This document shows, in pieces, positions 21,640-34,199 of a DNA stretch of 64,000 nucleotides. This stretch comes from Melitaea cinxia (Eukaryota > Arthropoda > Insecta > Lepidoptera > Nymphalidae). The stretch lies in assembly GCF_905220565.1 (NCBI RefSeq), contig NC_059397.1, forward strand, positions 17,919,001-17,983,000, given 5' to 3'. Under the pieces are notes generated by a model. That model worked only from the letters and a program-made list of their open reading frames with translations. It made no database searches and was not told where the DNA came from. Position numbers and translations under genes: made by a program. Each line of letters starts with the position of its first letter. Position 1 is the stretch's first letter.

Positions 21640-21895
21640 AGGTTTTTTTTTTTTATACAACTAGGTCGGCAAACAAGCGTACGATTCACCCAAGTAAGTG
21701 ATTACCGTAGCTTATAGACGCCTGCAATACCAGAAGCATCGCAAACACGTTGCCAACCCTAATTTCTCTAGCTCTGGTCACCTTACTCGCTACAGGAACT
21801 CAAAACTGCTTGAAAGCAGTGTTATTTAGCTGTGATCTTTTGTAAGGTCGAGGTAGTTCCCCAGACAGGTTGCTCCAGATTTTGAACTCCAGAAA
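21640..21895 (-). repeat. Family B retroposon, near complete
   Basis: Begins with the reversed A tail (T run), then CTAGGTCGGCAAACAAGCGT, and keeps the hairpin CTGCTTGAAAGCAG. It ends near TTGCTCCAGATTTTGAACTC. Confidence 0.8.
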
Positions 21896-22372
21896 ATAAA
21901 TTTGATTAATTGACAAAGATGTCATTTTAAAAACCTTTATCTAAAACCCATTTTCAAAATACAGCTACTAAGAAATTGAAGAAATAATTTACTGTAGTTT
22001 GTGCTATTCATTTATAACTGTATAAATTCCGACCTGATCAATTAATTACCCGAATAAAGGAAATGTCGCTATTTTTGATATAACCGCTAATGTCGCGATC
22101 GTCAATCTTAATTATTAGGGTTACATAGTTTTTCATTCAATGATTTATAAGCCATTCAAATTTCGATTAAATTGTTAGCGCAAGATTTATATTTTGTTTT
22201 AGGTAACGTAAATTTAAATATACCTAAGTTGTCCGATATAAATATACACGACAACCCGCTTGGTTTCACGTGTATTTTAATTTATACTTCTCTCTTATAG
22301 ATCGTCACTTAATATTAAAATTGTAAAGTTACAAGTTTAATCTAAGTGAAAAAAAAGTTTTATTTGTATATG

Positions 22373-22605
22373 ACTAGGTCGGCAAACAAGGATACGGCTC
22401 ATTTGATGGTAAGATATTACCATAGCTAATAGACGCCTGCAACACTAGATGCATAGCAAGCGCGTTACCTTAGCCTCAATCCTCCCAGGAGCTCTAGTCA
22501 TCTTACTCACCACAGGAACACAAAAACTTCTTGAAAGCAGTATTATTTATCTGTGATTCTGTAAGGTCGAGGTATCTTCTCAGTCGGGCTACTCAAAATA
22601 TTAAA
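22373..22605 (-). repeat. Family B retroposon, near complete
   Basis: GACTAGGTCGGCAAACAAGG, CTAATAGACGCCTGCAACAC, TCCTCCCAGGAGCTCTAGTC, ending TCAGTCGGGCTACTCAAAAT. Many substitutions show it is an old copy. Confidence 0.75.
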
Positions 22606-24480
22606 ATTCTCAGTTAAACGTATACATTAAAACTCTATTCGCTGGTATATGCATGTCTAAAAGGGATTCTCAAAATGTTCCCTTACGTTTCAACACAATA
22701 TTTCGTTTAATTGACATTGGAGATCATGTTAGTTAAGTAAATGTTCAATAGTCACTGCTATATTGTAGCCTACAACTATGTCTTCCCCCGTCCCATATGT
22801 CGGCTCAGTTTTTTTTACGGTACATAACATTATGAACAATTTTAAAAACTTTAAAAATTTTACCTTTGAAAACAATAATCACTTTGAAATTTCAATTTGT
22901 AAAATGACGATTCGAAAGTGCTTTTGAGGCCTTTTTGAATAATGTTATTTTTTATTTTGATTAGACGTAAAGTAAGACACGTAAGTTTGAAATTCCATGG
23001 TAACATCAACAGGCCGTTACTAAAACATCCTCAAATCCTCGTCATAACAATATGAACGTAAAAGCTACACGTATTTCCATTGGGCGTATGTTTGTTTTGT
23101 CTATGTTTCCGCAGAGGTCGTTGAAAGTGATGCGTTTATTTTGAATCCTTTATCGATATCATATATTTGAGATCAAATTTCACACATTGATTTTAGTTAA
23201 AAGTTATATTTTTTATTATTTAAAATAACACGTAAATTATTTTGATGTAATAAAATGGATTAAATTAAAATAACAAGTAAATTATTTTGATTAATTGATT
23301 AAAATATTCTAATAAGAAAAATATTTGACAAAAAAGGCAGTGTTCTGTTCGAAGGTATTTTTAAACTACAAATATGAATTATTTTATTATTGTTGTGTAT
23401 AACTTTCAAGTTTCTGTTAGTAATTGTATCCATTAATGCAGTACAAGAACAGCAAGTAATCAAGAAACAGATGCATGGACGATTTTTAATGTATGCTATG
23501 TTAGCAACCGTAATATAAATAAATAAATAAACATGTATATTGCTCGGTTGGTTTTTAAAATTATTTAAAAATAAATTATAGGTTAATTATGCACTTCATT
23601 TGATAAAAACAAAATTGAAAATTCTTAAATATATTTGTACAATTTTTTTTTTTAAATTTTATTCATGTATGTATTTATATTAACTATACACACATGGATA
23701 CTTTCCTCGGTAACAAACTGGTATAAATACGTAATGAGTCTTGTTTTATAACAACCATAAAGGAAAAACGTACCCTTAAGTTACAATTTACCGACTACAT
23801 CAGTTGTAGGAAGAAATACACGAAATATTCTTCAATATCAGATTTATCCTAACAACGAAGAAGACTATACAAAGATTCAGTCTTGAGTAAATCTTGTTTT
23901 GCAATACACCTTATCGTATTTTAACGTAATATTTCTAAATCCTTACAAAAGGGATTCACTACGCCCTGTTTATATTAATAGTTATTTTACACTTTGACCT
24001 TTTAAAAGATGAATAACACGACCCATTGAATATTAAAACGATTACTTTGATCGTATTTTATTAAAGGAATTATTATGTGTGATACGAAAATAAAATTATC
24101 GATGTGATGATAAAAATTAAACTGCCATAGTTATGTGAATCATGTGTTAGGGGTAGTAACATCGATATTTTGATACTTTGTCACGCTTACTTGTCAACTG
24201 TCATTTGATTATTTTATACGCTGATTATGTAATATTTTATTCAACTCATTTTGTCTTACACGTGCCGTTTTAATACACGTGTATGAAGTTCATAGTTCCA
24301 TTACTTAGTTATCGAAATATCAAAAAAGCTGGCTATAAACAGTTCAGTTTTATTCTCTTGATATTTTAGCATAACTTTTTGGGATGACCTTAATATTGTT
24401 ATAGTTACTAAAAAATTAATATTTATGATAGGTAAAATAGCGTAAATAAAAAAAAATAATTTAAATATCTGATACATATA
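22606..24480. other. TMTC intron with one LINE-tail fragment
   Basis: 22868-22965 is a family F LINE end (AAAATGACGATTCGAAAGTG, then TTTTTGAATAATG). The remainder is A+T-rich with no exon recognised. Confidence 0.4.
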
Positions 24481-24484
24481 TATC

Positions 24485-24615
24485 CTGGTTAGAATATATT
24501 CCCTATAGTAGGGAATATATTCTAACCAGCAGTTGGGCAACGTGGTGGATTAAGTTCTAATCCTTCTCCTACATGGAGAAAGAGACTTATACCCAGCAGT
24601 GGGATGTTGCAGACT
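24485..24615 (+). repeat. Family E SINE 3' part with a fold-back at its 5' edge
   Basis: The SINE 3' block (CTTCTCCTACATGGAGAAAG, CCCAGCAGTGGGATGTTGC) is preceded by a perfect 21-bp inverted repeat, 24485-24505 and 24509-24529, with a 3-base spacer. The right arm belongs to the SINE and the left arm is its inverted duplicate. Confidence 0.7.
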
Positions 24616-25254
24616 GAATCGTGAAGAAAATTTACGTCAAGAACCTATTAAAAGCTATTTGAGCATAATTCAAAAACGAAATAATAAGATTTTGAAGGAG
24701 TTCACGCTATTTATCTGATCCTCTATTAAATGACGATAGTTTAAATCTGCATAGCTGAGAATGTTAAGTTATAACGCTTAAGTTTGCGCTGGGTTTTGGA
24801 ATAAATTGGTCAAATAGATTAAGGTGCCATTATTCCACGGAATTACTTTTTTTGTCATTTCATTCAATCAGATTAGCCCGTTGCCTTAGTTTTAGTGATT
24901 TTATATTTATTTATCGTATTATTTATAAAAAAAAATGAATCTATATCTATCTACTGACTGCTTTGTACATAGGAATTAAATTGCCAACATTAGGAGTTAT
25001 ATTGAGTAGTAATATCGGAATCGTTATCAATAATAATAAATAAAGACACTCCGGGGCTTAAGCCCATATTGCTTACCTAGAGTAAGTATGTTTTGGCTAG
25101 GTTACTCACCTTCATACTGATATGTATGTATAAACATATACATACAGTATAGATATAGTAAATGTATACTTGTATTTACATATTCCAAGTTTAATGTATT
25201 CGTATATGTCTGTTTGTGTAAGAAAACTCACATAATTTCTAATTGTGCTGTGAA
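24616..25254. other. TMTC intron, unclassified
   Basis: No exon or repeat was recognised. Confidence 0.35.
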
Positions 25255-25492
25255 AACAAATTGACCTCATTTACATCGAACAATACAGCGTTAGAAGACG
25301 GAAAATAGTCGAGTAAGCATTAAAGATAACTGAAAAAGTATTAATCGGGTCACGATCAAACTGGAACCACGCGACAAGCACCAAATTTTGATTTAAAAAA
25401 ATCATAAAAATCTGTCCCCCAGTAATAAGATATGAGGTACCACAGATAAAAAATATAGGTGAATTGAGAACCTCCTCCTTTTTTAAAGTCAT
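25255..25492. repeat. Family K repeat copy, diverged
   Basis: CATTTACATCGAACAATACA, AACTGAAAAAGTATTAATCG, and the end GAATTGAGAACCTCCTCC follow the family K order. Confidence 0.5.
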
Positions 25493-25754
25493 TTATAAAT
25501 AATACAGAACTCTACTTTAAAGTATCATAATATTTTTATTCATTGCACTTGTTTCTCAGAGCGATAAAAATACGTTTCACATGGAACAACGGCTTCTATA
25601 TTCTTCTGATTCAAAAGTCGATATATATACATACTTTTCTTCATGCCAATATGCCTTGAATTCGAATGACTTAAGCAAGACTTCTCATTATTTTTAGAAC
25701 CCTTTCATTGAAATAAAAGAAATATAAAATAGTTATAGTTTATAAATAACGAAA

Positions 25755-25908
25755 TAAACGCTTCACACTCAAATGTCCAAATCGTAATCTGGCGGCAAAT
25801 ATCTGTATGGTCAATACAAATGTTTGCTGTGTGCGGGGAAGAACCCACAACCGCCAGCACAAAAACCACAAACCAGTGCTGTGACCGTTGTGCTGACACA
25901 TTGTCCAA
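25755..25908 (-). repeat. tRNA-derived SINE head (family E)
   Basis: GTCAATACAAATGTTTGCTG and ACAAACCAGTGCTGTGACCG are the reverse of the SINE head seen at 19870. The B box is mutated (GGGTTCTTCCCC on the minus strand). Confidence 0.6.
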
Positions 25909-25969
25909 TGTCAATAGTTATTTCATTTTTATTTGTACAAAAATAAAAAATAAATCAAATTCTTTTTAA

Positions 25970-26218
25970 CAAACTTCAAAAAGGAGGTTCCTCAATTAGA
26001 ACGTATATACATATAATTTTTTAAATGTATGTTCGGGAATAACTTCGTCGCTTATCAACCGATTTTGATAAAAAAAAATTGTTGGAAAGGAGATATTCTA
26101 AGGGTACTATGATAAAGAAACCAAGATCTGATGATGGCGTTTCAGAGAAATCGAAGGGAAACTTTGAAAATCGTAGTGATGACTGGCGTTGGTTTTTTCG
26201 ATTGCTAGCAAACACAAT
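25970..26218. repeat. Family K repeat copy
   Basis: Inverted relative to 15795-16105: AGGAGGTTCCTCAATTAGAA, CTTATCAACCGATTTTGATA, AAGAAACCAAGATCTGATGA, GATTGCTAGCAAACAC. Confidence 0.55.
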
Positions 26219-27630
26219 TACTTTAACGGGTAAAAATCACAACCATGCTTTATAAAAAACCCAATTTAAGTTAAAAATCTTAACAAAGATTGGTGATAAC
26301 TCTTCATAGAAATAATAAATCAATAACTTAGTTCATACAAATCTCATACCATTAAAACTAAAATCTATAAATCAATAAAACTTCAGTCATCGTAAGAATC
26401 TGTTTCACCAAACCTTCCAAAAGATATTGTATTGTCGATTGAACACATTTCGGAATATGCGAAAACAGTTCTCGTATTTATTTCTATTGTTGACTCGGTA
26501 TTTCATATAAATCTAAACATCAAGTTCGCAATGAAAACATTTCAGCTAACCAAAGGGCCTTATTGTGTGCCCTACGATATAAACCCGGTAATAATACAGA
26601 CGTTCCTAAGGAATATTTTATTTAGTGGGTCGCCTTTGCTCGGTTCGGGGACTGCAATAAAAATATTATATAGCTAAGTGCTTTGTGGTCCTGTTCTAAG
26701 ACGCTGTCCGAAATACAGGCTGAAGAGGGTCATTTGAGAAATGTTCGGAAGAGTTTTATTTTTAAATTTTATTCGATACTATTTTGAAAATGTTATTTTA
26801 TTTTAAAATAATTCCTCTTAAAATTCGGTGAATATTATTTGAGAAAATTATACTTTCTTATATCATTTTTACTGTCTGTCTAAAAAGTAATTTGTTTTCA
26901 ATCATTTCTCGTTTTTTGAAATGTATCATTATATATCAGTAACCATGTTTCTAATTATATTTAACATGATAAATTTATTGCGAGTAAAAAGTTAAATTTC
27001 AGGTTTTTTCATAAACGCTACCTCTCGTTACCGATACCACACAAACTAAAACACTGGATAGCCTTTCCGTTGCGCGCGGAATCCGTACGGTTTAAGTTTA
27101 CCCGGTTTTATTACAAGAGTACACGTAAGGAATATAACGTTATTTTTATATAAAACACATACGAGGGTTATTGGGTTGTACATATTAATGTTTGGATATA
27201 AATTTTATGGTAAAGCTCGTAAAATTCGACGTTGCACATTTGTGTCACTGTTACGTGACAGTCTGTAACATTTGCCCGTGAAGGTAATAATAGCCTTTTA
27301 TTGATAAATTAAAAATGTGTGTAATTTTATTGATTTGATTTGTCGTAATGTAATACATATTACGACAAATCAAAGGTCATCCTTTGATTGGTCGTTTAAT
27401 AGTTTAAGGATGTTATGGTTTCTCGTATACTAAACGATAACAAAATGTACTCGGTTGTAAGTTGAAAAATCATGTTAAATTACTTCTATAAGCAAGCATC
27501 CTTAGAATTTTGAAATATCCGATGCGTTTGCATCAGTAACTATATTTTGACGTTTATTAAAGATATTTCATTTTCACTCACACGTTTCATAAATAAAAGA
27601 ATATATATATGTGTGTGTGTGTGTGTGTTT

Positions 27631-27667
<37 letters not shown>

Positions 27668-28189
27668 ATTAATACAATACAATTTTTAGGACTTTGACAT
27701 TTTCTCGCGATTCTAACCAAGTATAATATCGTATAGGTTTTGATATGTCATTCATAGCATACACTGAGAAAAGTCGGCAGTGGCGGACGTCTCTCTATCC
27801 GACTCAAAAAAAATCAGGTCATAACTCGTCTCTTAGTTTTTCACGAATCTCGGTCAACAAAGTCATACAAAAATATTCTTGAAATTTAAATTTTTCAAGA
27901 ATTTCAGTTGACTAGAGTACCACGTATTTGAATAAATTAGAGATATAGAGATGATGATCTGCTGATGTCAACTTATTCAAAGTTATATTGAAAATAGTTT
28001 CATGCATTAAGTATATATCACAATTATATAAACTATATGTAATACTAATTGTGATTGCTTGCAAAATAAATAAAAAAATCAATAACATCAATAAGAATTC
28101 TAACGTAAGAATACCGAAAAAATAATAAAGTAAATACCTATTCTTAGAAATACACTCAAACTCAAAAAGTACTTGTCATCTATTGTCTA
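26219..28189. other. TMTC intron, unique, with (TG)n run
   Basis: No exon was recognised. A TG microsatellite runs from 27609 to 27663 with one TTTGGG break. Near 27352-27372 TACATATTACGACAAATCAAA reverses a nearby block (TTGATTTGTCGTAATGTA) and makes a short hairpin. Confidence 0.4.
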
Positions 28190-28470
28190 TACAAATAAAT
28201 AAAATTGGAATGTCTGTTTGTAATATTAAAATAACTGCTTTTTACTAAATGCATATTGATGTAAACACGGTTCATTTACTAAAATAACATTTTTTACAAT
28301 TTTTGTCTGTCTGTCTGTCTGTTTGTTGTTGTCGGCTGGACCGATTTTAACGGGAGTATGACTAGCTGATAGCTGATATAGTAAGGAGTAACTTAGGCTA
28401 CTTTTATGCTTTAAACAATAACTATTAATAAAATCGAAATACATGCGAATTGGGAACCTCTTCAGAACAA
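28190..28470. repeat. Family M repeat with GTCT run
   Basis: GGAATGTCTGTTTGTAATAT, a (GTCT)n run at 28304-28323, then CGGCTGGACCGATTTTAACG, GATAGCTGATATAGTAAGGA and GTAACTTAGGCTACTTTT. The order of these motifs is typical of a dispersed insect repeat, named here from general familiarity only. Confidence 0.4.
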
Positions 28471-30154
28471 TTAATAAGAACAACTAACTCAAAATAATTA
28501 CCGAAGTTTGAACTGTACGTAAATTTAACTAAGGATTTAAATATATAATTTTATTTGATATATGTAATCGTTTTGTTCACAGCTTTTTATAACTTGAAAA
28601 TAAAATATCCATAAAATTTATGACATTTTTATAGCTGCCAATTGCCCTAAACTGAGAGTTATAAATAACTTTTGTTTTCATTAAATCGCGACCGTTTCCC
28701 ATTGAAAATTCGAAACTTATTTCCTGATTTTTATTTTTTGCTATTAAATTTTCATTAGCTTAGCACTGTAAAATTTTATACGGTGAAAAGTTTTTCAGTG
28801 GTAGATATTTTACGTCCGAAAGGGAACGTATTAGATTTCTCTTTATTTTTCAAAGGATATTCAAAGTATTTTATTGGAAAATTTACGTAATCTGGCAGGC
28901 GACTATAGCATGTCAGGAAGCAATTAGTTTTCATATTGTTCTGAATTTTCGGCAAGACTTACACGAATATAAAAATGTTACTAGAAGCGAACGTATTCAG
29001 AAATAAAATATTAATTTCTGCAAAACTTGAATATTTTTTTCTTAATAAATCGTCATTATTGCTTCGTCTTGAATTAAATTATTTTTCATAAATAAATTAA
29101 TAAATAAATACGTTATACACATAGCTACTCTATTGTCTGTATTTAAGTATCAGCCGACTCTAGTAAATATTTAGTCTATTTATAAATTAAACATAAAAAT
29201 AAAAATATTAAAATGAGAATCAAATTCATATCCACAAATCTAAAATTTATACATATCAATAAAAAAAATTCAATTCGAAAATTGGACTTGAAATAAAAGC
29301 ACACTATACTCGTACGTTTACTGTTTCTGTCTATAATTTTATACTTCCGTTAAAATTTTAAAACTATTTCACTTTTATGACGTGACTGGTTGTTACTGTG
29401 ACTAGCGAATAAAATAATAATGCATTTTATATTACAGGTTACTTCAACACGAATCATTTGTGATCGTAAAATGTGATTGTATCGAAAATGAGCGATTATT
29501 GCGGTAATTAATCGCAACCGCAGCGGCTGGACGATTAATTAGTCAATGTGACTGCCGCGTGGACGTAGGACTTCTTAAGGCTGTATTTTTATAACACGAT
29601 TGCTAACGAGACGATTATGATTGCAATTACATCATATATCGTTAAGCTTAATTGATTGTTCTCGTTAACTCGATTATTGTTTCAATGACTAATTAATAAA
29701 TAATGTATTAATAATTAATTAACTTAATTCAGTTTTTAATGAAAAGGAAAGTAGGTTATTTAAACTATATAATAAATATTAATTTTTAATTGTTATACAG
29801 TTGTAATGTATGTATTTTACTTATGTGTATTATGAACATTACTCTTAATTATTAACCTAGAAGCAATTGCTCTGCATTGATTTACTACGAATCCTTGCAT
29901 GTTACATGATTAATGAGGCTAATTGAACAAGGAACATCTGTGAACTTGCTTGATTATGTAAATATTTCTTAATTTCATGTCCAGAAAAACGCGAAACCCT
30001 TATTATATTGAAGTAAAAAAAAATAACAGATAAAGCTTATTACTCGGTGCAAGATTACATAGTTGATAAAGGTGTGTGGACTTAGTGACGCTGTATTTTA
30101 TGCAACATGTTACTAATCTTGTACTAAAACACAGTTTATATATTATTTTTTAAA
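28471..30154. other. TMTC intron, unique
   Basis: No exon was recognised. The bases around 29440-29600 are more GC-rich, with ATTGCGGTAATTAATCGCAA a near-palindrome, and carry no repeat I know; they could be a conserved non-coding element. Confidence 0.4.
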
Positions 30155-30330
30155 AGAGTAACTGCGGAGTTTCTTGCCGATTCTTCTCTGCAGAATCTAC
30201 ATTCCGAATCGGTGGTAGATTTACTTCTACAAACATAATAATTTATTTTTAAAGTTTTAATTTGTAAAATGACGATTTGAAAGTGCTCTTGGAGCCTATT
30301 TGAATAAAGCTGTTTTTGATTTTGATTTTG
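30155..30330 (+). repeat. Family F LINE 3' end
   Basis: GAGTAACTGCGGAGTTTCTT, CGATTCTTCTCTGCAGAATC, AAAATGACGATTTGAAAGTG, and the end TTTGAATAAAGCTG followed by repeated TTTTGAT. This is the best copy of the family in the window. Confidence 0.65.
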
Positions 30331-30334
30331 ATAA

Positions 30335-30480
30335 AACTTAGTTTTGCACGCTTGACTTGGGGAATATACTGGTGAATGCGTGACGAGAGCGTTACGAAAA
30401 CTGTGATTGGGCAAAGCGAATGGAAGTTATAAGGAGATATAAGTTAGATGAAGCTAAAGAAGATTTACTTCAGTCTTCTC
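30335..30480. repeat. MITE-like family J copy
   Basis: Inverted relative to 36190-36365: CGCTTGACTTGGGGAATATA, AATGCGTGACGAGAGCGTTA, GATTTACTTCAGTC. It abuts the family F LINE end. Confidence 0.55.
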
Positions 30481-30676
30481 TGATAGACTAAACCTTTTCT
30501 GTTCATCAATTCTGGCCGTTTCTTCTCAGTTTCTTGCTTAAGTCTCATCAGACTTTGACAGTAGAAATCCAAATCAATAGTTTTGCTCAACAGTGAAAAC
30601 TCCTAATAAATAATGCCCTTCCAATCCCATACACTCAATTTTTCCTTGTTTTAAATTTCCATGGTTCTTAACATTA

Positions 30677-30821
30677 TTTGAATTCGTTTTTTCGGGATTT
30701 ATACCATGTACCTTTTTATCTTTGAGGCTCCGATATTTCGGCGCAGTTGCATGCGCCATGGTCACGGAAGAACTTCTGTGACCATGCGCCATGGTATAAA
30801 TCCCGAAACAACGAATTCAAA
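30677..30821. repeat. Inverted-repeat element with nested palindrome
   Basis: Outer arms 30677-30708 and 30790-30821 are 32-bp inverted repeats with one mismatch. Within the 81-base spacer and the start of the right arm, 30757-30786 is a second palindrome with 14-bp arms around AA and one mismatch. The spacer also has GGCTCCGATATTTCGGCGCA. It is likely a small fold-back element. Confidence 0.6.
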
Positions 30822-32268
30822 CAATTTTTCCTTATTGATTGTCAACCCGGGTTTCGCGAGTCTGTGCGGCTTGACGTCGGTCAAGACTAATTTTGACCAC
30901 GTTCTATTTCGTACATTCTTATTTATAGGTGATCCACTTTTCGTCACCAACGATCTATCTTTTCGAAAACTGTTCGATATCATTACGTCTTAAGAGATAA
31001 TCGTAAATGAGTACACGGTTCATTAGGTTTCTTCAGTGAGTTCATGTGTCACCAATATATCGAGCTTTTTTGTATAGCCAGCCTTTTTCAAATAGGTCAA
31101 AACTGTTTTTTGGTTCATTATCAGATCTTTAGCTATATTGTAACTACTTCAATGTCGGTCTAACTCCACTTTTTCAAAAATGTCAATGTTTCAAAAACTC
31201 TTTACTAGAAAATAAGATTTTTTTTTCCCGATCTATCATAATGAATCTCACAAAAGCAATTACGGAAATGTATCGAAGAGTTCTAATCAAGGATTCGCTT
31301 TTATCCTAATTATATTTATTATATGAATCTGTATTCTCAAAAGAAATTACGTTTGAAATCGGGTTTAATATTTCCATTCAACTTTAGTAAAAACAGTGAC
31401 AATAATATACTTTATATCCTTGTTAAATATTATCACTAAATGGTACCACATGGTACCGAGTAAGTTACCAAAATAATTAAGTATCAGGGTATGTCTGCAG
31501 GCGATCACTTTCTTAATATTCCTAGTATAAAAACAAAGTTGATGTACGCCGATATCAAGTTATGCTGTTTTTTTTTCTTTAAGAATGTTTTTTTTTTATA
31601 AAAAGGAGGTTCTCAATTTGGCTGTTTTTTAGCTGATTTTGGCTTATTATAATGATTCCTAGTTTGATGCCATAACCACACAACATCTTAACCACACAGT
31701 AACACACCACCATTAATAAATTATTATATTTATTCGAAATACCTAAACTGTACTTTTCTAGATATAGGTCGTACATATCAAATATCCTCTTTTCGGGAAG
31801 TCCTCTTAATCTGTTAAATAAATGAAGCGGTAGGTAGTTTTACCTATATCCATGTCACAGATTTCTCTCGAGCAACGCAGGTGTACTTACAATGTTGCAA
31901 TGCACTTGAAATTTCAGCGGTGATGTCCAGATATATGTCGATCACTCATCTATGATGCATTCATCGAGCCATATCTGTTCTATATATGGTTTTACGAGTT
32001 ATGGTATATGAAGATTTATTTATCGGTCAAATATTTATATATTAAAATCAAAAAACTGATTTGTTGAGCTTTAACCAGTCTGCGTAAAAAGTTAAAAATT
32101 AGGAAGGTACCAACGCTCACAGTGGCTGAAGAGAAGTAAAGAAAAAAAAAATGTTTTATATAAATAAAGTTCCGATGAGCATTTTTGTATCATGCCTCGA
32201 GGAACACGTAAATCTGTCAGTTCTACTTAATATCTAAATTTTCACGTCCTTTAGAACTATTATTACGT
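30822..32268. other. TMTC intron with a family K end
   Basis: 31600-31640 (AAAAAGGAGGTTCTCAATTT) is a family K edge. No exon was recognised elsewhere. Confidence 0.35.
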
Positions 32269-32269
32269 T

Positions 32270-32475
32270 TTTTTTTCTTTATATAACTAGGTCGGTAAAT
32301 AAGCGGACGGCTCACCTGATTGTAAGCTATTACCGTAGTTTATAGACGTCTGCAACACCAGAAGCATCGCAAGCGCGTTGCCGACCCTATCCCTAATTCC
32401 CTCCAAGAGCTCTAGTCACCTTACTCACCAACATCAACACAGCACTGCTTGAAAACAGTATTCTTTAGTGGTGAT
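32270..32475 (-). repeat. Family B retroposon
   Basis: Reversed A tail, then ACTAGGTCGGTAAATAAGCG, CATCGCAAGCGCGTTGCCGA and AGAGCTCTAGTCACCTTACT, ending near GTGATCTTCACA. The 5' third is missing. Confidence 0.75.
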
Positions 32476-33019
32476 CTTCACATTTGTTAATTTGAGTGTC
32501 ATAGGGTTACTGTTTTAAATCCAAGTCTAATAGTGGGAGAAAAGAAATGTTGTCAATTTTTATATATTTATATGACTCATAATATGAGTCCTTTTAGTGC
32601 AATTCAGAAAGTAGAAGAAATTTCAATTTTTTGTATTTAGAAGTGAGTAATTTCTAAATTAGTGTTCAGTAATTTAGAACAGTGATACCGAGCTCGGCTT
32701 TAAGCTTTTAGGGATAAATAGAAGTAGATATGTCAGTTAAGGTCGAACTAAAAATATCCCGAATTACCGGCATCCGTATAATGTATTTCTACGGGAAGCT
32801 TGACCGATATTTCCTTGCAGTCGGTAATGAGAGCGACTGTAAACGTTAAGAACACTTGTCATTATTTTAATGAAACTCCGTAACGAAACTATACCTGTAA
32901 CGAATGTTGTATTTTTTACATATTTTTATTTTAGATTTTTCGTTTTAAAATCGTGGAAAATTTTTAGAGGTGTTCTTTGGAAAAATTCTTTTGAGAGCTA
33001 AGTTTTGAGATAAGTTCTT
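32476..33019. other. TMTC intron, unclassified
   Basis: No exon or repeat was recognised. Confidence 0.35.
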
Positions 33020-33235
33020 AAAGTAAAACTTTTTACGCACTATTGACTTGGAGAGTAAGCTGGTAAAATCGTGACGAGAGCGTTACCAAAAGTGTAATCA
33101 GGCGAGGCAAACGGAGTCAAAAAGAAAGGTGCGAGCATACATTTTTTTTCTCTATTTCTCTCATAGCCAGTTACGTTTCGTATATCTAAGACACAGGCCT
33201 ATTGTGCAGAAGTTTTACTCTAGTCATGTGGTCTA
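33020..33235. repeat. MITE-like family J copy, long form
   Basis: AAAGTAAAACTTTTTACGCA, GAGAGCGTTACCAAAAGTG, CGTTTCGTATATCTAAGACA, GAAGTTTTACTCTAGTCATG. It pairs with 9195-9415 in having the extra internal block. Confidence 0.55.
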
Positions 33236-33905
33236 AAGCATACTCATTTTTTATTTCCAGTTTCGATTTTAGTAATATGGCATTGATGGCACACTGACAC
33301 ACTGACACTATTAAAGACCTTTTTTTACTGTACTTGCACTCTGAGTAATTGAATTCTCGGTAATTTTTTCTTGGTAGCCTAAAAAAATTTTTTTTTCATG
33401 TATCAATTTTTTTTTCTTTTAATCATATAACTCGTATTTCGATTGTCCATGAATATTTAACCAGCACACAACTACCATGGCTAAGTCAACTACCAATCAT
33501 AATAATACTAATAACATATCACTTATCGGTTCTCATAAAAACACTAGACAAAACGTGTCGAAATATGTATGACAATAAAGTTTATTACAGCTAAGGTCAA
33601 GGCTAACGGCCGTGACCGTAAATAACATTTATAGCGGCCAATGTGCGACATACAAGTAAGGCATTAATTTAATAATATTCTCTCGCATATCGCACGTTGC
33701 AAACTTGGCAGTGTACCAAATGCAAGGCGCCTCGTGCGTGAGACGGGAAGTCCAATTTGCTGCCGCGGAATTATTTTAATGTCTACCCTAGTGAGGAGAT
33801 AGCGACAGCAGTTGTTATAATATTTATATTAATATTGTACTGTAACTGTTGTTGTATTGATATTATATTTGATATATTAATATTATAACAATATTATATT
33901 ATATT
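33236..33905. other. TMTC intron, unique
   Basis: No exon was recognised. 33600-33790 is more GC-rich (CTAACGGCCGTGACCGTAAA, CAAGGCGCCTCGTGCGTGAG) and not repetitive within the window. Confidence 0.4.
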
Positions 33906-34025
33906 GCCTCCGGTCCCAACCCGCCTGCCTAGCGTGGTGACTATGGGCAAAACACATGATTTTACGCCGTTTTTGGCTCAAACTTAGGAGGCCTATGTCA
34001 AGTAGTGGACTGCGATAGGCTGATG

Positions 34026-34065
<40 letters not shown>

Positions 34066-34066
34066 A
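33906..34066 (+). repeat. Family A 3' half with long TGA-type tail
   Basis: From TGCCTCCGGTCCCAACCCGC through GTGACTATGGGCAAAACACA to GACTGCGATAGGCTGATGTG, then about 14 GAT units. This copy fixes the 3' end and orientation of the family. Confidence 0.85.
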
Positions 34067-34121
34067 TTATATTGCCAGTATAAGGCTAAATGATAATTGC
34101 GGAAAACTGGGATGTTTGGTG

Positions 34122-34190
34122 CGAAATTGGGGAGGCCTATGTCCAGCAGTGGACTGCAATAGGCTGAACTGATGATGATGAGTGATGTAG
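34122..34190 (+). repeat. Family A 3' end fragment
   Basis: TTGGGGAGGCCTATGTCCAG and GGACTGCAATAGGCTGAACT followed by GATGATGATG. It lies 60 bases after the previous copy. Confidence 0.7.
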
Positions 34191-34199
34191 CTGTAACAA

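Noticed and set aside
30574..30993. Overlapping frames on both strands between 30574 and 30993
   Set aside because: They arise from the nested inverted repeats at 30677-30821 and show no protein motif.
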